This document shows, in pieces, positions 7,555 to 16,743 of a stretch of DNA of 64,000 nt. The notes beneath the pieces are model-generated. The model made no database searches. It worked only from the letters and a program-made list of their open reading frames with translations, and was not told where the DNA came from. Each line of letters begins with the position of its first letter. Positions within the stretch are counted from its first letter, which is position 1. The DNA comes from Anaerolineales bacterium (GTDB lineage Bacteria > Chloroflexota > Anaerolineae > Anaerolineales > E44-bin32): assembly GCA_029210945.1 (NCBI GenBank), contig JARGGH010000010.1, positions 21,418 to 85,417 of the forward strand, in the 5' to 3' direction. The translations under genes were made by a program, and so were the position numbers.

Positions 7555-9717
7555 TTATCCAGGGGGTAAACGACGCGCTTCAAGCACATTGGGAAGCGCT
7601 TCCAGACGGTTAAGCACCCGGCTCAGTTGGGCGACGTTCTTGATCGCCATGACCACATCGAAAATCGCCAGGCTGTTCTTCGTTGTGACCTGTATCGATG
7701 ACATGTTGATGCCCTCATTCGTGACCAGCGTCGAGACATCCCTCATCAATCCATCACGATCATACGCCCTGATGCGAACCGACACCGGGTAGGTCTGTTG
7801 TGCTTTCCCCCAGGATACCTGAACCACCCGCTCGCGATCCTTAACACGCAGGATGTTGGGGCAATCCTGGCGATGGATCGTCGCTCCGCGCCCGCGGGTG
7901 ATATAACCAACGATCGGATCACCCGGCGCAGGGTTGCAGCAGCGCGCTAATCTGGTCAGGACTCCCGTAAGCCCCAGAACGCTGATCTCGTCGGAAACGC
8001 GCGTGGGCTCGGCTCCCGTCTCTGCAATCAATGTTTCGTCGAGATCGCTCGTCTCTTCCGGGATGACGCTGGCAACGATCCGGCTCAAAGAGAGGTCGCC
8101 ACACCCGATCGCGGCAAGCAGATCGTCCACTTGAGTAAATCCGAGATCCTTACTGACGGATTCGTAGGCGATCTTTTCGAGCCCCAGGCGACGGAGCTCG
8201 CGTTCCAACAGCAGGCGCCCGTGGGATACATTTTGCTCTCGATCCTGGCGCCGGAACCACTGGCGAATTTTGCTGCGCGCCCGTTGGCTCCTGACCATTT
8301 CGAGGGTGGGATTCAGCCAATCCCGGCTCGGTCCGCCGCGCTTGGCGGTGAGTATTTCGACGGCGTCCCCGGTTTGCAGCTTGGTATCCAATGACACAAG
8401 CTTGCCATTCACCTTCGCCCCACGGCAGGTATGGCCAACTGCTGTATGGATGTGATAAGCGAAGTCGATCGGGGTCGAACCGGCCGGCAGATCGATGATG
8501 TCGCCCTTCGGGGTGAAGACGTAGACTCGATCGTTGAACACATCTGATTTCATCGCATCAACGAAATCGCCGGCGTCATCCACATCCGAACGCCATTCCA
8601 TCAACCGGCGCAGCCACATCACCCTGCGCTCGAACGAATCTTCCTTGCGGCGCCCCTCTTTATAGCGCCAATGCGCAGCAATGCCGTACTCAGCGTTCTC
8701 ATGCATCTCCGGCGTGCGGATCTGGACCTCGAGCGTCTTACCATCATCGTATATCACGGCCGTATGGAGCGACTGATAGAAGTTATCTTTAGGCGTCGCA
8801 ATGTAGTCATCAAATGCACCCGGAACGGGCTTCCAGCGATTATGGATCACGCCCAGCGCGAGGTAGCAGTGCGTCTCTTCAGCGACCTGTATGCGCACAC
8901 CCCGCACGTCGTACACCCCCTCGAAAGGAACGCCCTTGCGTTCCATTTTGCGGTAGATGGAATACAGGTGCTTCGGTCGCCCGGTGACTTCCGCGTCAAT
9001 GCCGGCCTCATGCAGCACCTGGCGAAGCGTGTCGGTGATGCTATCTAACGTCTTCTCCCGATCAACGCGGCGTTCTGCAAGGTTAGAGGCGATCGCTTTA
9101 TACTCATCGGGTTTGACATAGCGGAATCCCAGATCCTCGAGCTCCCATTTCATCTGCCAGATCCCCAGCCGGTTGGCGAGCGGTGCAAAGATCTCAAGCG
9201 TCTCTTCCGCGATGCGTTTCTGCTTCTCGAGGGGCAAATGGGACAGCGTGCGCATATTGTGCAGGCGGTCGGCGAGCTTGATGACGACGACCCGCACATC
9301 GTCGCCCATCGCCAGGAAGGTCTTGCGCAGGGTCTCCTTGGCCAGTTCGCCTTTTGTCGCCAGGGGATCCTTTGATCGCTTTCCGGTATGGCTCACGCGC
9401 GGCAGCTGGGTCAGCTTGGTGACGCCATCCACGAGGTCAGCGACTTCATCACCAAAATCCCGCCGGATGGCTTCAAGACTGACATTGGTATCCTCAACCG
9501 TGTCGTGCAGTATTCCTGCGACGACGGCCGGCAGCGGGGCTCCAAGCTCTTGAAGGATACCTGCAACCGCCAGACAATGGTTGATGTAGGGCTCACCGGA
9601 GGAACGTTTCTGCTTGCGGTGAGCCTTCTCAGCTACTCGGTAGGCGCGTTTGACCATCTCCCTGTCCGCCGGGGATACATGATCGGGCAGCTCGTTGAGT
9701 AGATAATCGATATTCAT
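7555..9717 (-). CDS. rel: Bifunctional (p)ppGpp synthetase/hydrolase Rel
   Basis: Stringent-response enzyme making and degrading (p)ppGpp. The 720-aa order is the HD hydrolase with intact HDTVED (residues 71-76), a synthetase domain (YRKMERKG...YDVRGVRIQV, DYIATPKDNFYQSLHT), TGS (VYVFTPKGDIIDLPAGSTPIDFAY), a helical/zinc-finger region (LARCCNPAPGDPIVGYITRGRG) and a C-terminal ACT domain. Both catalytic halves look intact, so it is Rel-type rather than RelA- or SpoT-only. ATG 9717 (MNIDYLLNEL) begins where homologs begin; a further in-frame start at 9774 would read through the predicted promoter. Confidence 0.95.
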   Translation of the reverse strand: MNIDYLLNELPDHVSPADREMVKRAYRVAEKAHRKQKRSSGEPYINHCLAVAGILQELGAPLPAVVAGILHDTVEDTNVSLEAIRRDFGDEVADLVDGVTKLTQLPRVSHTGKRSKDPLATKGELAKETLRKTFLAMGDDVRVVVIKLADRLHNMRTLSHLPLEKQKRIAEETLEIFAPLANRLGIWQMKWELEDLGFRYVKPDEYKAIASNLAERRVDREKTLDSITDTLRQVLHEAGIDAEVTGRPKHLYSIYRKMERKGVPFEGVYDVRGVRIQVAEETHCYLALGVIHNRWKPVPGAFDDYIATPKDNFYQSLHTAVIYDDGKTLEVQIRTPEMHENAEYGIAAHWRYKEGRRKEDSFERRVMWLRRLMEWRSDVDDAGDFVDAMKSDVFNDRVYVFTPKGDIIDLPAGSTPIDFAYHIHTAVGHTCRGAKVNGKLVSLDTKLQTGDAVEILTAKRGGPSRDWLNPTLEMVRSQRARSKIRQWFRRQDREQNVSHGRLLLERELRRLGLEKIAYESVSKDLGFTQVDDLLAAIGCGDLSLSRIVASVIPEETSDLDETLIAETGAEPTRVSDEISVLGLTGVLTRLARCCNPAPGDPIVGYITRGRGATIHRQDCPNILRVKDRERVVQVSWGKAQQTYPVSVRIRAYDRDGLMRDVSTLVTNEGINMSSIQVTTKNSLAIFDVVMAIKNVAQLSRVLNRLEALPNVLEARRLPPG

Positions 9718-9732
9718 GGCACTATAGTTGGA

Positions 9733-9761
9733 AGTATAGTCGCCCAGCAAGGGGCCAACAA
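9733..9761 (-). promoter_or_regulatory. Promoter of rel
   Basis: On the minus strand TTGTTG (9761-9756), 17 nt, TATACT (9738-9733). Predicted start near 9726, leaving a leader of about 9 nt with no Shine-Dalgarno before ATG 9717. Confidence 0.5.
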
Positions 9762-9779
9762 GGGTTGCACACAAGCAAA

Positions 9780-9802
9780 GGGACCGGCTGTTTACCGGTC
9801 CC
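9780..9802 (-). terminator. Terminator of the SurA/PpiC gene
   Basis: An 8-bp perfect stem GGGACCGG/CCGGTCCC is followed on the minus strand by TTTGCTTGT. It lies 40 nt after the foldase stop and upstream of the rel promoter. Confidence 0.65.
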
Positions 9803-9841
9803 TCTTGTTGGATGATTTAAAAGCCGAAGGACAGACCTATC

Positions 9842-11080
9842 TCAGGGGCCCGTGGCGGCAACAGGCTGCGGCAGGTGATCGACCCATTCCTCGTTGATGG
9901 TGATCTCAGCTTCCTGGCGCAGCGTGTTCAGGAAATTCGAGTATGCCTGTTCCTCCACCAGCGAACGAGCTTCATCGGAGAGCGGCCGCTCTGCGCGTTC
10001 CTCAACCTGGAAGAGGTGCCATCCAAATTCGGTCTGGAAGGGTCCGGACACTTCACCTTCCGCCGTCCCGAAGGCAGCCACGCCTGCCTGGCCGTAGGCC
10101 GTCAGCAATTCACCCAGCGTGCGCCAACCCAGCGATCCTTCCTCAGAACCAGCGGAGGGATCCTGCGAAAACTCGATGACCAGATCCGCCCAGTCTTCGC
10201 CGGCCTCCAACCTTTCGAGCACTTCTTCACCGGTCTCCAGATCTGGCACGATGATCTGTTTAATCAGCACCTGCTCTTGTTCTGACGGCAGCTCCGGTTC
10301 ATACGCTTCCTGGAGTTTCTCGCGATAAAGCTGCGCCTCTACAAAGGCGAGATAATCCTCCTCACGGATGCGGAAATCCGAGAGCGAGTCCATGAATTCC
10401 TTATATTCTCGTTCGAACGCATCGACGGTATAGGCAGTTGGTGAAGGGCGCGGCGTGCGCGTCGGCGCGGCAGTCGGGCTGGCGCCCGGTGTCGCCGTCA
10501 GCGCCGCAGCAGCGGTGGCAGTTACATCCGGTGTGAAGGTTGGGAATGGCGTAAATGTCGGCAGCGGGGTCGGGGTGCCATCGACGTAGAGACCGAAATC
10601 CTCTTCGATGCGGCGCTGGACCTCGGCCTGACTCACCTCGATCCCACGATTCATCGCTTCCTGGATGATCAGTTTGTCAAGGATCACCTGATCGATCACA
10701 TCCCGGCCGAGAAATTCAACATCCGAGAGCTGGGCCTGGATCTGTGACTGGAGTGAACGGATCTGTGAAAGCGTATTGGGGTCGGAGGCAAAAAAGGATT
10801 CCATCTGGGCATACGAGTTGAGCTGCGTCAGCAGTTGGCGCTGCATCAAACGCACACGCCCCTGGAACTCTGCCTTGGTGATCGTCTCGCCGTTCACCTC
10901 CGCAATAACGATTTTCGGTTGAACGAAGCGACTGTCGTACCATCCGTAGGCGAGCAGCCCCACAACCAACGAAATTGTGAGGATCGTTCCGGCCAGTATC
11001 CAGCGACGTTGAATACGCTCACGTTCCGCACGAGCCAGATGTTTTCGGGTTACCCCGCCCATTGGAGGTCTTTTAGCCAT
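9842..11080 (-). CDS. SurA/PpiC-type peptidyl-prolyl isomerase, membrane anchored
   Basis: Extracytoplasmic foldase. The 412-aa protein has one N-terminal transmembrane helix (about 28-47), then a SurA-N chaperone segment (VNGETITKAEFQGRVRLMQ...). A low-complexity Thr/Pro/Ala linker follows at about 172-220 (TPTPLPTFTPFPTFTP...). The C-terminal parvulin domain (IKQIIVPDLETGEEVLERLEAGEDWADLVIEFSQDPSA...GSLGWRTLGEL...FGWHLFQVEER) has the expected GWHLxxV motif. The linker splits the chaperone helices at a place where SurA is continuous. It is preceded by GGGAG and stands alone between rpsR and rel. Confidence 0.9.
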   Translation of the reverse strand: MAKRPPMGGVTRKHLARAERERIQRRWILAGTILTISLVVGLLAYGWYDSRFVQPKIVIAEVNGETITKAEFQGRVRLMQRQLLTQLNSYAQMESFFASDPNTLSQIRSLQSQIQAQLSDVEFLGRDVIDQVILDKLIIQEAMNRGIEVSQAEVQRRIEEDFGLYVDGTPTPLPTFTPFPTFTPDVTATAAAALTATPGASPTAAPTRTPRPSPTAYTVDAFEREYKEFMDSLSDFRIREEDYLAFVEAQLYREKLQEAYEPELPSEQEQVLIKQIIVPDLETGEEVLERLEAGEDWADLVIEFSQDPSAGSEEGSLGWRTLGELLTAYGQAGVAAFGTAEGEVSGPFQTEFGWHLFQVEERAERPLSDEARSLVEEQAYSNFLNTLRQEAEITINEEWVDHLPQPVAATGP

Positions 11081-11120
11081 CGGTTAACTCCCGCATTGAA
11101 ACTCGAGCCGGTAGGCTTCC

Positions 11121-11163
11121 GGTTCCTCAGAGCGGTCACAAGACACTATGACCCCTGAGAACC
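11121..11163. repeat. Imperfect inverted repeat between rpsR and the foldase gene
   Basis: GGTTCCTCAG...CTGAGAACC with further pairing inward forms a 43-nt imperfect hairpin in the 129-nt gap. No T-run follows on the minus strand, so it is either a factor-dependent terminator or an RNA stability element for the rpsF operon. Confidence 0.4.
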
Positions 11164-11209
11164 GGACGGTATCGCGGACTCGAGCAGTTTGTGTGGCAAT
11201 TACTGTTAG

Positions 11210-11482
11210 TTAGCGAAGCCGGTCGGAGGCAAACGGCAGGAGCGCCATCTGCCGGGCACGTTTCACAGCACCGGCCACCATACGCTGGTGCTTGGCGCAC
11301 GTTCCGGTCACACGGCGCGAGTGGATTTTGCCACTATCAGAGACAAAGCGTTTTAGAAGGTCGACCTGCTTATAATCGATATGCGTCGTTCGCTCTGCAC
11401 AAAACTGGCAGACCCGCTGACGCCGGCCAAACCTGCGCCCTCCTGAAGGTCTTCTTCCCCGTGATGAATGACTGTCAGACAA
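11210..11482 (-). CDS. rpsR: 30S ribosomal protein S18
   Basis: Small-subunit protein that pairs with S6 on the platform. The core [31 protein letters not shown]...[29 protein letters not shown] is unmistakable. It retains four-Cys/His zinc-type residues (CxxC plus TCxxH), the C+ form. No ATG is available: TTG 11482 ([12 protein letters not shown]) has GGGGAG 8 nt upstream and is preferred over TTG 11503. Third gene of rpsF-ssb-rpsR. Confidence 0.93.
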   Translation of the reverse strand: MSDSHSSRGRRPSGGRRFGRRQRVCQFCAERTTHIDYKQVDLLKRFVSDSGKIHSRRVTGTCAKHQRMVAGAVKRARQMALLPFASDRLR

Positions 11483-11495
11483 TGTATCTACTCCC

Positions 11496-11511
11496 CGCCC
11501 CAATCGGGGCG
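11496..11511 (-). promoter_or_regulatory. Hairpin just upstream of the rpsR ribosome binding site
   Basis: CGCCCC-GATT-GGGGCG on the minus strand forms a 6-bp GC stem directly abutting the GGGGAG site of rpsR. It could modulate rpsR translation relative to ssb. Confidence 0.4.
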
Positions 11512-11533
11512 ATTGATCCTGTTTTCAGCCCGA

Positions 11534-11929
11534 TTAAAAGGGCAATTCTTCCTCTTCATCGACGTCGGCGCGGTACTTTCCATCGTCCGGTTCGCGTCGA
11601 TCACCGAGCATGATCATTTCGCGCGCGACGAGCTCGGTGGTGAAATGCTTGTTGCCATCAGAATCTTCCCAACGTCTGGTCTGCAGGCGCCCTTCAACAT
11701 AGACCTGCTGCCCTTTATGAAGATGCTGGTTGCAGATTTCGGCCAGATTCCCCCATGCGACCACGTTGAACCACTCCGTCTCCTCATGGCGTTCCCCGTC
11801 CGAGGAATGCCAGGATCGAGAGGTCGCAACGCTGAAAGTCGTTACCGGACGACCCGAGGGCGTATAGCGCATCTCGGGTTCACGGCCCAAATGGCCAATG
11901 ATCATCAGCTTATTCAAGCCACGACTCAT
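11534..11929 (-). CDS. ssb: Single-stranded DNA-binding protein
   Basis: OB-fold protein coating ssDNA in replication and repair. The 131-aa protein shows NKLMIIGHLGREPEMRYTPSGRPVTTFSVAT, TEWFNVVAWGNLAEICNQHLHKGQQVYVEGRLQTRRWED, and the conserved acidic tip DEEEELPF used to recruit partner proteins. The linker is very short compared with enterobacterial SSB. AAGGAG precedes the ATG. Located between rpsF and rpsR as in most bacteria. Confidence 0.96.
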   Translation of the reverse strand: MSRGLNKLMIIGHLGREPEMRYTPSGRPVTTFSVATSRSWHSSDGERHEETEWFNVVAWGNLAEICNQHLHKGQQVYVEGRLQTRRWEDSDGNKHFTTELVAREMIMLGDRREPDDGKYRADVDEEEELPF

Positions 11930-11970
11930 GCCCGTCTCCTTCCCCGCCTGGGAAGACTCGCCGAATTATG

Positions 11971-12261
11971 CTATGCCGTTTCCTGGGCAGTCACCATGAA
12001 ACGCAGAATCTGCTCGTTGAGACGCAGGTTCCGCTCGATCTCGATCGGGGCCGTCGCCGGCATCTCGGCCTTGACAAAGTAGTAATGGCCATCATTCTTC
12101 TTCTGAATGGGGTAAGCCAGCCAGCGTTTTCCCCAGCGGTCAACATCGGAAACTTTTCCGCCGCCTGCCTCGACCCAGCTCTTTACTTTTTCTTCAAGCT
12201 CGGCCAGTGCTGAATCGTCTAGATCAGAATCTGCGATGTACGCAATTTCGTAGTTGCGCAT
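11971..12261 (-). CDS. rpsF: 30S ribosomal protein S6
   Basis: Partner of S18 in the 30S platform. The 96-aa sequence begins MRNYEIAYIADSDLDD and contains the family core DRWGKRWLAYPIQKKNDGHYYFVKAEMP and the C-terminal RNLRLNEQILRFMV. AAGGAG lies in front of ATG 12261. First gene of the operon with ssb and rpsR, driven by a promoter about 95 nt upstream. That leader could hold an S6:S18 autoregulatory element. Confidence 0.96.
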   Translation of the reverse strand: MRNYEIAYIADSDLDDSALAELEEKVKSWVEAGGGKVSDVDRWGKRWLAYPIQKKNDGHYYFVKAEMPATAPIEIERNLRLNEQILRFMVTAQETA

Positions 12262-12361
12262 TGAGGTTCTCCTTTCCTCGGGATCTGCCCCCGGTCATGC
12301 GTCTGGCGACGGCAGCCGGGAGCGGAAAGCACGCCACGATGTTGGCGTTGCAACGGACGGG

Positions 12362-12390
12362 AGTCTAACACGAAGAAGGTGGAATCGCAA
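12362..12390 (-). promoter_or_regulatory. Promoter of rpsF-ssb-rpsR
   Basis: Minus strand TTGCGA (12390-12385), 17 nt, TAGACT (12367-12362) with TGT just before the -10 (extended). Predicted start near 12355 gives a GC-rich leader of about 94 nt. Confidence 0.5.
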
Positions 12391-12420
12391 CATCGACTGG
12401 ATGAGCGACCTCTTTCACGG

Positions 12421-12426
12421 TATAAT
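12421..12426 (+). promoter_or_regulatory. -10 box of the phosphohexomutase operon
   Basis: TATAAT with a predicted start near 12433, leaving a leader of about 178 nt. It faces away from the rpsF promoter, making a divergent control region. Confidence 0.45.
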
Positions 12427-12610
12427 TTTTGCGGACTGAGGTCAAATCCAAATAGAGAAGAAAGCGTCTCACGCACCACGAATCTTTACGCAATTGGCAG
12501 GAGATGTGTGCACCAGCAGAGTTGACGAGGCCAGGTCTCTACTTACCTGGCCCGATTGCTGTAACAACAGTTCCTGATCCTTGTCAGGTTCCGAAAGGGA
12601 GAGATCAACG

Positions 12611-14038
12611 ATGGGTTCCAGACCGATCAAATTTGGCACTGACGGTTGGAGAGGTCGCATTGCCGACGAATATACCTTTGAAGCCGTCCGGCGCTGCAGC
12701 CATGGGTTTGCTGTTTACCTCAAGGAAGAGGAAGGGCCGGATCAATCGATCGTTATCGGAAACGACAAACGCTTCGCATCGGATGAATTTGCGAGCACAG
12801 CTGCGGAGGTGATGGCCGGGCATGGTTTCAAAGTCCTGCTCCTGAAAGGCGCCACACCGACACCCACGATCTCCTACACTGCGGTCGAGCAGCAAGCCGC
12901 CGGAGCGATTAACATCACCGCCTCACACAACCCGCCTGGCGACAACGGCTTTAAAGTCCGCGATCGCAACGGCGGCGCGATTGCGCCTGAAGGCCTCGCG
13001 ATCATCGAAGCGAACATCCCGCCAACCGAAGAAAACATCCCACGCATTGCATTGGAAGCGGGGCTCGAGAGCGGACAGATCAGGTACCACGATCCGAAAC
13101 CTGCCTACGTCAAGCAGATCGAATCGCTGGTAGATCTCAAGCCGATCCGCAACGCCGGATTGAAGGTCCTCGTCGATCCGATGTGGGGCAACGGCGCCGG
13201 ATGGTTCACTGAACTTCTAACCGGTGGGACGACCACGGTCAGCGAAATCCATGACGAGCGCAACCCTATCTTCCCGGAGATGACGCGGCCAGAACCGATC
13301 CCGCCCAATATTGACGCCGGACTCAGAGAGTCATTGGCGCGTGGGGCGGACGTGCTGCTGATCACCGACGGCGATGCAGACCGGATCGGCCTGGGCGATG
13401 AGCATGGCCAGTTCGTCGACCAATTGCGGGTCTACGGCCTGCTCGCGTACTATATGCTCGAGGTGCGCGGAGAACGTGGTCCGATCGTGAAAACCCTCTC
13501 CACGACCTCGATGCTCGAGAAACTGGGCGAGAAGTATGATGTCCCGGTTATCCAGACGGGTGTCGGCTTCAAATATGTCGCCCCCAAGATGCTCGAGGTG
13601 GACGCGCTGATCGGCGGCGAGGAATCGGGCGGGTATGCATTTCGAGGGCACGTCCCGGAGCGTGACGGTATCCTGGCCGGTCTCTATCTTCTAGACATGA
13701 TCGTTCAGCTCGACCGCAAACCCAGCGAGCTCGTCGAGTTGCTCTTTGAGACCGTTGGCGCCCATTATTACGATCGAATAGACACCCCGCTCAACCCGGA
13801 AAAGCGCCAGGAATACCTGGCCAGCATCGAGCTAGCCAACCCCGACGAGATCGCCGGCCTTAAAGTCACCGGTATCGTGACGCAGGACGGGTATAAGTTC
13901 AACCTTGAGGATGGTGGCTGGCTGCTGGTCCGGTTCTCTGGAACCGAGCCAATCGTGCGCGTCTACTGTGAGACGACTTCGGAAGAGCGCGTCGATCCAA
14001 TCCTCCAGGCTGGCTTGAAACTGGTGGGCATCAAATGA
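12611..14038 (+). CDS. Phosphoglucomutase/phosphomannomutase family protein
   Basis: Interconverts hexose 1- and 6-phosphates (glucose and/or mannose) for sugar-nucleotide or storage pathways. The 475-aa protein has the four family signatures: catalytic phosphoserine loop [11 protein letters not shown], metal loop [11 protein letters not shown], sugar-binding [11 protein letters not shown], and phosphate-binding [17 protein letters not shown] 12611 has GAAAGGGAGAG upstream; a start at 12581 in the same frame lacks this and adds nonconserved residues. Its last 4 nt overlap tatD. Substrate preference cannot be settled by eye. Confidence 0.92.
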   Translation: MGSRPIKFGTDGWRGRIADEYTFEAVRRCSHGFAVYLKEEEGPDQSIVIGNDKRFASDEFASTAAEVMAGHGFKVLLLKGATPTPTISYTAVEQQAAGAINITASHNPPGDNGFKVRDRNGGAIAPEGLAIIEANIPPTEENIPRIALEAGLESGQIRYHDPKPAYVKQIESLVDLKPIRNAGLKVLVDPMWGNGAGWFTELLTGGTTTVSEIHDERNPIFPEMTRPEPIPPNIDAGLRESLARGADVLLITDGDADRIGLGDEHGQFVDQLRVYGLLAYYMLEVRGERGPIVKTLSTTSMLEKLGEKYDVPVIQTGVGFKYVAPKMLEVDALIGGEESGGYAFRGHVPERDGILAGLYLLDMIVQLDRKPSELVELLFETVGAHYYDRIDTPLNPEKRQEYLASIELANPDEIAGLKVTGIVTQDGYKFNLEDGGWLLVRFSGTEPIVRVYCETTSEERVDPILQAGLKLVGIK

Positions 14039-14865
14039 AAACCCGGCCGGCGCCGTTTGTTGACACTCACTGCCACCTGAACCTGGCAGCCTTCCAGAAT
14101 GACCTCGAAGCGGTCCTGGAGCGTGCACACGATGCCGGAATCACAAAAATACTCGTTCCCGGAACAGATTTTGAAACCAGCCAACGGGCTGTCACCCTGG
14201 CTGGTCAGCACCCAGGGGTTTATGCTGCCGTCGGATTCCACCCGCACGATGCACAGAAGTGGGATCGCTCAAATGCATCGCAGCTCAAACAACTTGCAGA
14301 ACATCCCGGGGTCGTTGCGATTGGTGAAATCGGTCTCGACTACTATCGAAACCTTTCAGGTCGCGAAGTCCAGCGCAGGGCTTTCGAGGAACAGCTTGAA
14401 CTTGCGATCGAACTGGAGCTGCCGGTCATCGTCCATAATCGCGATGCGACGACCGATGTCCTGGCGATGATCAACGAATGGGTGAAAGAGCTCCCACAGA
14501 ACCTGCAGGGGCGTGCCGGGGTTTTACACGCGTTTTCAGCTGATGAAATTGCCGCCTCTAATGCGATTGAAATGGGCTTCTACATAGGGATCGCCGGACC
14601 GGTAACCTTTCAAAAGGCAGAAGCGCTGCGCAGTCTGGTCTCCAATCTTCCCATCAAACGGATCCTGACCGAAACAGATGCACCTTATCTCACTCCTGAT
14701 CCGCACCGCGGAAAGCGCAACGAGCCAGGTCATGTACAGTTCGTTGCAGCCGCGATTGCAGAAACTCGCCAGGTTGAACTCGAACAGGCGAAGGGACAAA
14801 TGGCGGCAAATGCACGTATACTCTTCCAATGGAATCATGAACTCTCAAACAGCAACATTCTTTGA
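14035..14865 (+). CDS. tatD: TatD family metal-dependent DNase
   Basis: TIM-barrel metallo-hydrolase of the amidohydrolase fold (3'-5' exonuclease / RNA quality control). Motifs: [10 protein letters not shown] (metal His pair), [19 protein letters not shown] (Glu ligand), [17 protein letters not shown], and [20 protein letters not shown] with the Asp. The 276-aa length is slightly above the usual 255-265. Starts in an ATGA overlap with the mutase; its 3' end overlaps the next gene by 29 nt. Confidence 0.94.
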   Translation: MKTRPAPFVDTHCHLNLAAFQNDLEAVLERAHDAGITKILVPGTDFETSQRAVTLAGQHPGVYAAVGFHPHDAQKWDRSNASQLKQLAEHPGVVAIGEIGLDYYRNLSGREVQRRAFEEQLELAIELELPVIVHNRDATTDVLAMINEWVKELPQNLQGRAGVLHAFSADEIAASNAIEMGFYIGIAGPVTFQKAEALRSLVSNLPIKRILTETDAPYLTPDPHRGKRNEPGHVQFVAAAIAETRQVELEQAKGQMAANARILFQWNHELSNSNIL

Positions 14866-15808
14866 TCTCGCACAGCCGCAGCTTGAAGCTGTGGAGGCTC
14901 AGATGATGCGCAGTTTTGATGGGCATCATCCTAGCCTTGGTAAGGCGCTGTCCCACCTGCTCAGCTCTGGCGGAAAACGCATCCGCCCGACAGTTGCCAT
15001 CCTGGCTGGAAAGATGCTGGATGTCGAGATGGAGCACCTGATCCTTCACGCTGCCGCGATCGAGATGCTGCACACAGCTACGCTGGTTCATGATGACCTT
15101 ATCGATGGCGCAATGCTGCGGCGCGGGATCCCGACCCTCAACGCCCGCTGGAGTGCCGGGGCAACCGTCCTGACCGGAGATTACATCTTTGCGCGCGCGG
15201 CGCACCTCGCCGCTCAGACCGGGTCGTTGGAATTGATAGAAAGCTTTGCAAGCACGCTGATGACGATCGTAAACGGGGAAATCACCCAATTATTCGAACT
15301 TGAACCTGATGACCTGCAGCAGTCGTATTATGATCGCATCTATGCTAAAACCGCCTCGCTCTTTGAGATTTCTACCGCAGGGGTTGCGTTGATTGGCGGC
15401 TGCGACGATGAAACCTACGAGACGATGCGCACCTTCGGTCATCACATCGGGGTAGCGTTCCAGATTGTCGACGATATTCTCGATTTCACCGGTGACCAGG
15501 AGAGTGTCGGCAAACCCGTCGGCAGTGACCTGCGTCAGGGGTTGCTCACGCTGCCAACCCTCCTGTACCTCGAGCAGCATGAGGACGGCCGAAACCTTGC
15601 CCGCTCCTTGCGCGAAAAAGAGATCGATGAACTTGAATTAGAGCAGCTCATCGACGCTGTGCGAACATCCCCGGCAATCGGTCTCGCCTTGCAGAAAGCA
15701 GAGCGCTTCACTCAGCAAGGCGAAGAGTTGTTGACCAACATGCCGGCCACACCGGAGCGCGGGGCGCTGATCGAGATCGCCCGTTATGTCGTACGCCGGA
15801 ACTTGTGA
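14837..15808 (+). CDS. Polyprenyl diphosphate synthase
   Basis: Trans-prenyltransferase elongating allylic diphosphates with IPP, giving side chains for quinones or lipid carriers. The 323-aa protein has GGKRIRPTVAILAG, the first Asp-rich motif HDDLIDGAMLRRG (DDxxD), GDYIFARAA, and the second motif VDDILDFTGD, matching the long-chain hepta/octaprenyl type. The upstream part of the frame (from 14678) overlaps tatD's conserved core and is not coding; ATG 14837 starts at the normal family position. Chain length cannot be assigned reliably. Confidence 0.92.
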   Translation: MNSQTATFFDLAQPQLEAVEAQMMRSFDGHHPSLGKALSHLLSSGGKRIRPTVAILAGKMLDVEMEHLILHAAAIEMLHTATLVHDDLIDGAMLRRGIPTLNARWSAGATVLTGDYIFARAAHLAAQTGSLELIESFASTLMTIVNGEITQLFELEPDDLQQSYYDRIYAKTASLFEISTAGVALIGGCDDETYETMRTFGHHIGVAFQIVDDILDFTGDQESVGKPVGSDLRQGLLTLPTLLYLEQHEDGRNLARSLREKEIDELELEQLIDAVRTSPAIGLALQKAERFTQQGEELLTNMPATPERGALIEIARYVVRRNL

Positions 15809-15836
15809 ATCACGATTCAACATAGAGGAGCAAGCC

Positions 15837-16169
15837 ATGGACATCCAAACCCAGGAACATAAAAGAGTGGTCGTTGTTACTGTGCAAGGCCGCATCGATT
15901 CGGCAACCGCCGGCGAGTTCGAGGATACGCTCAACGAATTCACCCAGCAGGGAAAAAACAACATTGTGCTTGATCTATCCAATGTTGATTTCATCTCTTC
16001 AGCGGGCCTGCGCGTACTGGTCACCACCCGTAAAGCCGTCAAGGGTGCTGGTGGGAACATCGTTTTTGCAGGTTCCTCAGAACAGGTCTTAGAGACACTC
16101 GAAATCGCCGGACTCGATGTCCTTTTCGAGAAGTACTCGGACCGGGAAGCGGCGATCGGATCATTCTAA
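15837..16169 (+). CDS. STAS-domain anti-sigma factor antagonist
   Basis: Single STAS domain of 110 aa, SpoIIAA/RsbV-like: VVVVTVQGRIDSATAGEF, IVLDLSNVDFISSAGLRVL with the phosphorylatable Ser in DFISSAGLR, and GNIVFAGSSEQV. It should bind the downstream HATPase when unphosphorylated. AGAGGAG lies 6 nt before ATG 15837. First of three consecutive partner-switching genes. Confidence 0.92.
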   Translation: MDIQTQEHKRVVVVTVQGRIDSATAGEFEDTLNEFTQQGKNNIVLDLSNVDFISSAGLRVLVTTRKAVKGAGGNIVFAGSSEQVLETLEIAGLDVLFEKYSDREAAIGSF

Positions 16170-16174
16170 ACCTG

Positions 16175-16606
16175 ATGGATTCAGCGACGCTTCGGATCGA
16201 GGGCCAGTACGACCAACTCCAATCGGTTCGAGATCTGATTAACCAGGCGGCTGAAAATGCTGGCTTCTCTTCAAAAGAATGTTACGCCTGCCAGCTTGCC
16301 GTGAGCGAGGCGGTCGAGAATATCATCCGGCATGGGTACGGCCGCGAAGTCGAGAACAAGATCCAGGTGACCGTATCGACGGAGCCGGGCGTGCTCAACG
16401 TCGAGCTGACCGATGACGCCCCGCCGTTTAACCCGACCAACAATCGCAAGGAACGTCAGTGGTCGATCGATGATCCCCCTATCGGCGGTCTCGGCATTGA
16501 AATTATCCACAGCATCATGGACGATGTCGAGTATTCACGTGAATCTGGACGGAATCATTTATCCCTTCAGAAAAAGAAGCGCGCGAGCTCTGAATCGACA
16601 GATTAA
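16175..16606 (+). CDS. Anti-sigma factor / serine kinase, RsbW-like HATPase
   Basis: 143-aa GHKL ATPase that phosphorylates the STAS protein and sequesters a target. The N box is seen as LAVSEAVENIIRHGYG, the G1 region as ELTDDAPPFNP, and the G2 region as IGGLGIEIIHSIMDDVEYS. It is 5 nt after the STAS gene and 137 nt before the phosphatase. No sigma factor is encoded in the window, so the partner is unknown. Confidence 0.9.
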   Translation: MDSATLRIEGQYDQLQSVRDLINQAAENAGFSSKECYACQLAVSEAVENIIRHGYGREVENKIQVTVSTEPGVLNVELTDDAPPFNPTNNRKERQWSIDDPPIGGLGIEIIHSIMDDVEYSRESGRNHLSLQKKKRASSESTD

Positions 16607-16743
16607 TACGCCCTGGTTGACGATCTAAAAGATGACTTCCTTCAATCGATTTGAAGATACTCACCCCAACGATCCCCATCGCCTCCAAATGGTCAGGGGA
16701 TCAATTTCTATAAAGACCTCCTGCATGCGCACAGAGGGACGCC

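Noticed and set aside
10440..10590. Repeated Thr/Pro codons as a tandem DNA repeat or CRISPR-like array
   Set aside because: Units are irregular and in frame; it is a protein linker. No direct-repeat/spacer structure was seen anywhere in the window, so no CRISPR array is called.
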